A stretch of DNA of 18,658 nt from assembly GCA_029567025.1 (NCBI GenBank), contig JAKQLT010000206.1, forward strand, positions 1 to 18,658. The letters are read 5' to 3'. This DNA is from Candidatus Omnitrophota bacterium. Lineage in GTDB: Bacteria; Omnitrophota; Gorgyraeia; Zapsychrales; Zapsychraceae. The notes beneath the pieces were generated by a model that had not been told where the DNA came from, ran no database searches, and worked only from the letters and a program-made list of their open reading frames with translations. Made by a program: the position numbers and the translations under genes. This document shows, piece after piece, positions 13,806 to 18,658 of the stretch. How positions within the stretch are numbered: position 1 is the first letter of the stretch; each line of letters begins with the position of its first letter.

Positions 13806-14545
13806 TCTTCCTCAAACTTTATATCTATCAGCGAATTATTTAAATCTGTTCTTAACAATTCTTTGTGGATTTGGAGCAGATCTTTCATCAGATTTTTATC
13901 TTCCAAGAGACTTTTCATTTTCGGGTTAATTAAAAGTTTTCCGATGTCTTTATTTTTAATATCACGAATCACATCTTCATCCGCGATAAAATTTTTAAAT
14001 GTTTGATGGTTGATGATGTCCTGATATTTTTGGATAGATTGGATTTGTTTAATGGCCACAATACTTTGCGCGTCTTCAGAAGAGAGAGACATCAGTTTGT
14101 GCATATTATAGATAGGGATTTTTATCAAAGGATTTAAAAGCGCGTAAGTTTTAGATTTTATGATATCTTCTTGAATCATTTTTATTTTATTGTTTTTGTC
14201 AGGGATAAACATAATGGCCATTATGAGGATAATAATGGAAATCCCGCGTGAACAGAAATAAACAAAACTTCCTAAAAATTTGCTTAATTTTGAAAGTTCC
14301 GGCTTCTTTTTTAAGGCCTTGTTTTTTAATTGAATGATTCCTGATAATATAAAAGATAAGATCAGCGGCGCTAAAAGTATTATGAGTGCCGTTATAAGGA
14401 TGTTTTCTTTCTTGAGATAATAAAAAAAAGCAAGAATTGCGCTTATGATAAGGCAAAAAGGGCCTAAAAGAGATTGGAAAAAACCTTTTTTCCAGCCTTT
14501 ATAAATAAAAAATACTCCTGCAATGATGATAATATAATCTGTCAT
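13784..14545 (-). CDS. CvpA-like membrane protein with a long soluble C-terminal tail
   Basis: A 253-residue protein. Four predicted membrane helices lie at about 3-17, 24-44, 47-71 and 89-114, matching the CvpA/colicin V production family fold. The GWKKGFFQSLLGP turn and the SKFLGSFVYFCSRGIS segment fit that family. Beyond residue 115 is a hydrophilic helical tail with short acidic, Leu-rich repeats (NFIADEDVIRDIKN; LLINPKMKSLLEDKNLM) that resemble STI1/DP-type helices; this likeness is tentative. CvpA proteins affect envelope processes, but their molecular role is poorly known. The gene is single and minus-strand, convergent with mnmE. A TATAAT (14586-14581) lies about 36 nt upstream of its ATG. 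No Shine-Dalgarno is evident. Confidence 0.72.
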   Translation of the reverse strand: MTDYIIIIAGVFFIYKGWKKGFFQSLLGPFCLIISAILAFFYYLKKENILITALIILLAPLILSFILSGIIQLKNKALKKKPELSKLSKFLGSFVYFCSRGISIIILIMAIMFIPDKNNKIKMIQEDIIKSKTYALLNPLIKIPIYNMHKLMSLSSEDAQSIVAIKQIQSIQKYQDIINHQTFKNFIADEDVIRDIKNKDIGKLLINPKMKSLLEDKNLMKDLLQIHKELLRTDLNNSLIDIKFEEDHLPMQN

Positions 14546-14580
14546 AAAAAAAATTGATGTTTTTTACAATTTTTATGTTT

Positions 14581-14586
14581 ATTATA
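14581..14586 (-). promoter_or_regulatory. -10 box for the CvpA-like gene
   Basis: Read on the minus strand, this is a perfect TATAAT about 36 nt before the ATG. The -35 region at proper spacing is weak. It lies between the two arms of an imperfect ATGTTTT-TTACA inverted repeat. Confidence 0.35.
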
Positions 14587-14649
14587 GGTTAAAAGTAGAT
14601 AATACGATAGGTGTAAAACATTTTTTCTTACAATAAAACGAAAATATTT

Positions 14650-14678
14650 TTGACATAAATTTGCTTTTTAAATAATTA
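14650..14678 (+). promoter_or_regulatory. Candidate promoter for the tandem PilZ genes
   Basis: TTGACA (14650-14655, 6/6) with TAATTA (14673-14678) at 17 nt spacing. The -10 is poor, so the call rests on the -35 and its position. It would give a leader of about 210 nt, long enough for a regulatory RNA fold. Confidence 0.4.
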
Positions 14679-14726
14679 TATATTATATTTACCTTGAAGA
14701 TAACGTTTTCCTACATTGAAGCTGTT

Positions 14727-14762
14727 CTCTTATATATTAAATATCCAGCCACGGTATAAGAG
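14727..14762 (+). repeat. Stem-loop in the leader of the PilZ genes
   Basis: CTCTTATA (14727-14734) is perfectly complementary to TATAAGAG (14755-14762) with a 20-nt loop. A T-run begins about 9 nt later (14772). It is too A/T-rich and too far from the T-run to be a confident terminator. It may be a leader structure that influences expression of the two PilZ genes. Confidence 0.4.
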
Positions 14763-14895
14763 TAGAAATAATTTTTTTAAAATTTTGAGTTGTTTGAGGA
14801 ATATAGTATTCTGAAAATCATCTTGCGTCTTGCATAGAAAAGATTAGAATACAGTTAAATTTTATAGATAATTGATAGTAAAGGGGTTAAGGCAA

Positions 14896-15228
14896 ATGGG
14901 GGATGAGAGAAATAAAAGAAGAAGCAATCGGTTAAGCTGTTTCGTACCTGTGGAAGGAAAGCGCGGGACCGCGTTTGATCATATAAAAACAGTGGATTTT
15001 AGTAAAGGAGGATTGGGATTTGTTTCGGAAGCCAAAATTCCTTTAGGAAAAGAGATCGCTATTGAGATTTTGTTAGGTTTGGAACAAGAACCTGTTTACG
15101 CTATTGGAGAGATTCGTTGGGTAAAAAAGGTTTCAGGAAAAAATAGTTATCGTTTAGGCGTTTATTTTAAAGAAGTTTTATCCGGAGGCAAAAACCGTTT
15201 AAATAAATTTTTTTCTCATAAAGAGTGA
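14896..15228 (+). CDS. Single-domain PilZ protein (c-di-GMP receptor), first of a tandem pair
   Basis: A 110-residue cytoplasmic protein that is essentially one PilZ domain. The c-di-GMP signature is intact: R8-x3-R12 (RRSNR) and D34-x-S36-x2-G39 (DFSKGG), followed by the beta-barrel strands ending GEIRWVKKV and YRLGVYFKEV. Such stand-alone PilZ proteins act as adaptors that change a partner's activity when c-di-GMP binds; the partner is unknown. The ATG at 14896 is preferred over an in-frame TTG at 14872, because AAGGGG (14881-14886) sits 9 nt ahead of it and the RRSNR motif follows closely. The second PilZ gene starts 9 nt downstream. Confidence 0.9.
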   Translation: MGDERNKRRSNRLSCFVPVEGKRGTAFDHIKTVDFSKGGLGFVSEAKIPLGKEIAIEILLGLEQEPVYAIGEIRWVKKVSGKNSYRLGVYFKEVLSGGKNRLNKFFSHKE

Positions 15229-15237
15229 GGTGTTTCT

Positions 15238-15582
15238 ATGAATGCAAATATTAATAGGTTAGACCAAAGGCTTTTTGAGCGGTTTCCCGCACGTTTTCCT
15301 GCCAAATTTAAAGATACGCGTGAAGATTTTGGATCAACAGTTCAATTAAGAGATGCTTCTGCTGAAGGCGCGCGCATTGTTTCTAAAGAGCGTGTTTATT
15401 TGAATGATAGTCTGTCGTTAGAAGTTGAACTCCCCGATGGTCACGCGCCTATGACATTACGCGGACAAGTTGTTTGGGTCAAAAATAATACAGAAAGTTG
15501 GGATGTTGGTTTAAAATTTTTTAAGACTTCTTTGATGCCTCTTTCCCGCCTTTATAAATTTGTTGCGCCTTCCTTAGCGTAA
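15238..15582 (+). CDS. Single-domain PilZ protein (c-di-GMP receptor), second of a tandem pair
   Basis: A 114-residue PilZ domain with R15-FPA-R19 as the arginine pair and D39-x-S41-x2-G44 (DASAEG) as the second motif, then GQVVWVKN and WDVGLKFFK strands. It is only distantly similar to the preceding PilZ protein outside the motifs, so the pair is not a recent duplication. Both binding motifs are complete, so c-di-GMP binding is expected. The GAGTGAGG just upstream serves as the ribosome site, 9 nt after the previous stop. The pair stands directly in front of a GH94-type phosphorylase gene. Confidence 0.9.
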   Translation: MNANINRLDQRLFERFPARFPAKFKDTREDFGSTVQLRDASAEGARIVSKERVYLNDSLSLEVELPDGHAPMTLRGQVVWVKNNTESWDVGLKFFKTSLMPLSRLYKFVAPSLA

Positions 15583-15596
15583 GAAGATTTTATGTC

Positions 15597-15625
15597 TTGT
15601 CTAATCAGAGTTCGCATATTAGAAT
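15597..15625 (+). promoter_or_regulatory. Candidate promoter for the GH94-type gene
   Basis: TTGTCT (15597-15602) and TAGAAT (15620-15625) are spaced by exactly 17 nt in the 93-nt gap after the second PilZ gene. Matches are 4/6 and 5/6. The leader would be about 45 nt. It may supplement read-through from the PilZ genes. Confidence 0.4.
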
Positions 15626-15675
15626 GTGAAATCAAATATTTTTGTAATGCCACACGTTAAGCAAGGGAAAAAATA

Positions 15676-18375
15676 ATGACTTCTAAAGGTTATCAATATA
15701 GTGATGATGGCGTTTCTTTTTGTGCTTGTGATTTAGCGACACAAAGGAATATTTATTTTCCTCTTTCTGGCATTGACGCCAAATCTTTAAAATCTTCCAT
15801 CACGCCCTATTTAAGCGGCGATATCAAAATTGATAAATATCATTATGTGACAAAGCCTGTTTCTCGGGAAGATTTGCGTAATCCTGTGCGCAATTTTTTT
15901 GTTCATATCCCGGGCAAACAAACCATTTCTTTAGCGCAAGATTGTGATGAAAAGAATTCTATAAACGTTGAAGCCGGTTTGCTTTGGCATAAAGTAACGC
16001 GATTATTTCCATCCGTTGGTTTACAGATAGAGGCGCTTAATTTTATTCCGGTTACAGGTGAAAATGTGGAGCTTATGTCGGTCACGGTTAAAAATATTTC
16101 TAAGAAAAATATTTCTTATGTTCCGACCGCGGCAATTCCTTTATTCGCGCGTTCGCTTGCCAATAAACATGACCATGAACATGTGACCGCGCTTCTTAAT
16201 CGTATTAAACAAATTCCCCAAGGCGTTGTAGTGACTCCGACTATGATTTTTAATGAAGAAGGCCATCAAATAGCCCAGAGCCAATATTTTGTTTTAGGCA
16301 TAACGGATAAAGACGAAAATCCCGTTGGCACATTTCCAACGATGGATAGTTTCTGCGGTGATGACACAAATTTATCGTATCCACAGGCAGTTATAAAAAA
16401 TATTTCTCCGAAAGTTTTATCGAAGACAGAATTAAACGGCAAGGAAGCGGTTGGCGCGTTACGTTTTAAGGCGGAAACAATCAAGTCCAAACAAGTAAAA
16501 AAATATTTCTTTGTGATTGGCGTCGTTGAAAAAGAAGCAAATGTTAAAAAGATTTTTAATGCTTTTAATTCATGTGAGAAATTTTCAAAAACCTTAGAAA
16601 AAAATAAATTATATTGGCAGGAAAAAATTGGCTCTGTGTCATTTGTCACAAAAGATAAATCGTATGATGCCTGGATGCGCTGGGTGGCTTTACAGCCGAT
16701 TTTACGTCGAATTTTCGGATGTTCTTTTTTGCCGGACCATGATTACGGTAAAGGCGGAAAAGGCTGGCGGGATCTTTGGCAGGATTTGTTGTCTCTTATT
16801 CTCATTGAGCCCGAAAATGTTCGAGAGCATTTAATCAATAATTTTGGTGGCGTGCGTATAGACGGCTCTCATGCCACGATTATTGGCGCAAAGCCCGGCG
16901 AGTTTATTGCCGATAGAAATGCAATTTCACGTGTTTGGATGGATCACGGCGTTTGGCCATTTACTACGCTTTTATTGTATATTGATCAGACTGGCGATTA
17001 TGATATTTTACTCGAACAAAATACGTATTTTAGAGATCCACAATTATCTCGTGCGCAAGAAAAGGATTTTGCGTTTTCTTCGTCGTATGGAAGCAAATTA
17101 AAAGACAAGTATGGTCAAGTCTATTATGGCTCTATTATTGAGCATATGCTCATTGAGCATCTTGTCCCATTTTTTAATGTGGGCGAGCATAATATAATAC
17201 GTTTGGAAGGCGCGGATTGGAATGATGGCCTTGATATGGCAGCGGCGCGCGGCGAAAGTGTTACGTTTATGAGTTATTATGCTGGTAATTTATTTTTGTT
17301 CGCGGATTTGTTGGAGGATTTATCTAAGGAAAAGAACATTGCCCGATTGTCTTTATTAAAGGAAATTCAGCCTTTACTCGATGACAAAATTAATAATGAT
17401 AATCCGCAAGATAAAAAGAAATTATTGTATGAAAAATATTTTCCTTCGGTTCAACCGGAAGTAAGTGGCGAGAAAGTCGACATTGCCGTTGTTGCATTAG
17501 TTAAGAATTTACGTAAAAAAGCAGCGTGGATATTTTCGCATATTCGTCAATCGCAAAAAGTGAATGTGGATAAAAATATTTGGTTTAATGGTTATTATGA
17601 TAATGACGGCAAAGCGGTTGAAGGAAAAATCAATGGAAAAGTTCGTATGACGTTAACAGGTCAGGTTTTTCCTATTATGAGCGGATTAGCGGAAAATGCT
17701 GATATTAAGGACATTGTGCAATCGGTTAAGAAATATTTGGTGGATAAAAAACTCGGCGGCGTTCGTTTGAATACAGATTTTGGCGTTGACCATTATTTAA
17801 GTTTAGGCCGCGCGTTTGGTTTTGCGTATGGCGCCAAAGAAAATGGCGCGTTTTTTAGCCACATGACGGTCATGTATGCGTTTGCTTTATATAAAAGAGG
17901 ATTTGCGCGGGAAGGTTATGAAGTTTTAAATTCTCTTTATAAAATGTGTGCGGATACAGAAAAAAGTAAGATTTATCCCGGCATTCCAGAATATTTTGAT
18001 AATGAAGGCCGGGGAATGTATCCGTATTTAACAGGTTCAGCGAGTTGGTTTTTATTGACGCAACTAACACAAGTGTTTGGCGTTAGAGGACGTCGGGGAG
18101 ATTTGATCCTTTCTCCCAAACTGGTGAAAGAACAATTTGATAAAAATGGCGTAGTTCAAGCCACATGTTTCTTCGCTCATAAAAAACTAATTATAGAATA
18201 TATAAATAAACAATTTTATGATGCGCATGATTATGTTGTTGTTAAAATTTATATTAATAATAAACATATTTCTCATATTAATCATTATTCAAAAGAAGTT
18301 TGCATTCCCCGATCGCTGATAAAAAATCAAAAAGGCGTTGTTCATATTAAAGCCATTTTTGATAAAAAAGCTTAA
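15676..18375 (+). CDS. GH94-type glycoside phosphorylase (cellobiose phosphorylase-like)
   Basis: An 899-residue protein without a signal peptide, so cytoplasmic. The N-terminal half (to about 315) is the beta-sandwich of the GH94/GH65-type fold. The rest is an (alpha/alpha)6 barrel: LRRIFGCSFLPDHDYGKG (343-360), GWRDLWQDLL (363-372), GVRIDGSHATIIG and WMDHGVWP. EGADWNDGLD (511-520) contains the general-acid Asp (WNDG). ENGAFFSH (722-729) and YLTGSASW (784-791) correspond to the phosphate-binding His and GTSAGW-type loop, arguing for phosphorolysis rather than hydrolysis. It would split a beta-linked disaccharide or oligosaccharide with Pi, giving a sugar-1-phosphate. Linkage and sugar are not readable; cellobiose or related beta-glucosides is a guess by family. 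The following gene starts a sugar ABC-transporter binding protein, fitting uptake then phosphorolysis. AAGGGAAA lies 6-9 nt upstream of the start. Confidence 0.88.
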   Translation: MTSKGYQYSDDGVSFCACDLATQRNIYFPLSGIDAKSLKSSITPYLSGDIKIDKYHYVTKPVSREDLRNPVRNFFVHIPGKQTISLAQDCDEKNSINVEAGLLWHKVTRLFPSVGLQIEALNFIPVTGENVELMSVTVKNISKKNISYVPTAAIPLFARSLANKHDHEHVTALLNRIKQIPQGVVVTPTMIFNEEGHQIAQSQYFVLGITDKDENPVGTFPTMDSFCGDDTNLSYPQAVIKNISPKVLSKTELNGKEAVGALRFKAETIKSKQVKKYFFVIGVVEKEANVKKIFNAFNSCEKFSKTLEKNKLYWQEKIGSVSFVTKDKSYDAWMRWVALQPILRRIFGCSFLPDHDYGKGGKGWRDLWQDLLSLILIEPENVREHLINNFGGVRIDGSHATIIGAKPGEFIADRNAISRVWMDHGVWPFTTLLLYIDQTGDYDILLEQNTYFRDPQLSRAQEKDFAFSSSYGSKLKDKYGQVYYGSIIEHMLIEHLVPFFNVGEHNIIRLEGADWNDGLDMAAARGESVTFMSYYAGNLFLFADLLEDLSKEKNIARLSLLKEIQPLLDDKINNDNPQDKKKLLYEKYFPSVQPEVSGEKVDIAVVALVKNLRKKAAWIFSHIRQSQKVNVDKNIWFNGYYDNDGKAVEGKINGKVRMTLTGQVFPIMSGLAENADIKDIVQSVKKYLVDKKLGGVRLNTDFGVDHYLSLGRAFGFAYGAKENGAFFSHMTVMYAFALYKRGFAREGYEVLNSLYKMCADTEKSKIYPGIPEYFDNEGRGMYPYLTGSASWFLLTQLTQVFGVRGRRGDLILSPKLVKEQFDKNGVVQATCFFAHKKLIIEYINKQFYDAHDYVVVKIYINNKHISHINHYSKEVCIPRSLIKNQKGVVHIKAIFDKKA

Positions 18376-18428
18376 AAATCTTCATTTTTTATCGCTGTAT
18401 AATAGAGGAAAAACCTTTATTTTCTATT

Positions 18429-18457
18429 TTGACAATTAAAAAGTGCAATGCTATACT
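18429..18457 (+). promoter_or_regulatory. Consensus-like sigma-70 promoter for the binding-protein gene
   Basis: TTGACA (18429-18434, 6/6), 17 nt, then TATACT (18452-18457, 5/6), with TGC immediately before the -10 (extended -10). Initiation near 18464 leaves a leader of about 30 nt to the lipoprotein start. This is the best promoter in the window. A second -10-like TATAAT at 18398 lacks a -35. Confidence 0.7.
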
Positions 18458-18492
18458 CAAGCTCCCTAAAAGCCATAAAATATTAGAATTTC

Positions 18493-18658
18493 ATGTCTAT
18501 GAAAAAATTTTTTTTTATATTTTTAAGCGCTGTTATTTTGACGTTAACAGGTTGTACGGCCAAACGTTCAGACCCTAATGAAATTACTGTTTGGCATTGG
18601 ATGACAGACCGTCATAAAGCTTTTGAAGAATTAGCAAAAAAATATCAAGAAGAAACAG
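18493..18658 (+). CDS. ABC-transporter extracellular sugar-binding lipoprotein, 5' end only
   Basis: The 55 visible residues show a lipoprotein signal peptide: basic start (MSMKKF), hydrophobic core of Phe, Ile and Leu, and lipobox LTLTGC with the lipidated Cys. The mature part begins TAKRSDPNEITVWHWMTD then HKAFEELAKKYQEE. EITVWHW followed by a helix with F-x-x-L-A-x-x-Y is the usual opening of family 1 solute-binding proteins for sugars. The gene is cut by the right edge; permease genes would be expected next. It has its own strong promoter after the GH94-type gene. A start at 18499 is also possible. No clear Shine-Dalgarno. Confidence 0.85.
   Translation, partial: MSMKKFFFIFLSAVILTLTGCTAKRSDPNEITVWHWMTDRHKAFEELAKKYQEET

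Larger units (their letters stand above)
14546..14895. other. Divergent intergenic region (about 350 nt) between the CvpA-like gene and pilZ
   Basis: A very AT-rich region holding putative promoters for both directions and a long leader for the first PilZ gene. ATGTTTTTTACA (14558-14569) and TGTAAAACAT (14613-14622) form an imperfect inverted repeat flanking the minus-strand -10, which could be an operator. No ORF of substance, no tRNA and no recognisable c-di-GMP riboswitch (GEMM) core were seen. Confidence 0.5.

Noticed and set aside
14872..14895. TTG start extending the first PilZ protein by 8 residues
   Set aside because: ATG at 14896 is preceded by AAGGGG at suitable distance; the TTG has no ribosome site.
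14690..14895. c-di-GMP (GEMM) riboswitch ahead of the PilZ genes
   Set aside because: The leader was read for the conserved GEMM core and tetraloop-receptor pattern; none was found, only an A/T-rich stem.
16266..16649. 127-codon minus-strand frame inside the GH94-type gene
   Set aside because: It is antisense to a well-supported long gene, has no recognisable domain, and is explained by codon-position shadowing.
9078..18399. TTTTATCGCTG occurring after kamA and after the GH94-type gene
   Set aside because: An 11-base AT-rich match is expected by chance in a window this size, and the flanks do not match.
1..18658. CRISPR arrays, tRNA/rRNA genes, IS elements or attachment sites
   Set aside because: No spaced direct repeats, cloverleaf sequences, transposase or integrase motifs were seen on either strand.

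Overview
The window reads as a chromosomal stretch of a low-GC, Gram-negative-type bacterium with dense, mostly co-oriented genes. The gene content (a divergent Ddl-family ligase beside a lysine 2,3-aminomutase, bS21, PilZ proteins, a PilZ/toroid fusion, a GH94 phosphorylase and a secreted lipoprotein) and the codon style suggest a candidate-phylum lineage such as Omnitrophota. That assignment is inference, at moderate to low confidence; no rRNA is present to settle it. No phage, IS, CRISPR or tRNA was seen, so this looks like core and metabolic genome rather than an island.

Region 1 (1-6583, all + strand) is a tightly packed run: the 3' end of a class I aminotransferase, a small TPR protein, a PilZ-membrane-toroid fusion, YjbQ, a PfkB sugar/nucleoside kinase, a three-helix PQ-loop (SemiSWEET-like) protein, Era, NAD(P)H-hydrate epimerase and endonuclease III. 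Most junctions overlap or nearly touch (TAATG, ATGA, ATGA, a 1-nt gap, a 14-nt overlap), so much of it is probably one operon.

Region 2 (6584-9066) begins with a very AT-rich leader that ends in a strong GC-capped hairpin only a few bases before the next start codon. It then carries a Ddl-family ATP-grasp ligase and a lysine 2,3-aminomutase (KamA), the latter with its own near-consensus promoter. The pair could make and ligate beta-lysine. Region 3 (9067-13805) holds rpsU, which is short and starts at GTG, with its own SD and a large terminator. It is followed by purH, folC and mnmE, three enzymes that use or modify folates.

Region 4 starts with a CvpA-like membrane protein on the minus strand, overlapping mnmE tail to tail. 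A 350-base divergent intergenic region follows, then two tandem single-domain PilZ proteins (c-di-GMP receptors), a cytoplasmic GH94-type phosphorylase, and the start of a lipoprotein sugar-binding component of an ABC transporter behind a near-perfect promoter. Uptake of an oligosaccharide followed by phosphorolysis is the likely theme here. With the PilZ-toroid fusion of region 1, it gives the window a carbohydrate and c-di-GMP flavour.
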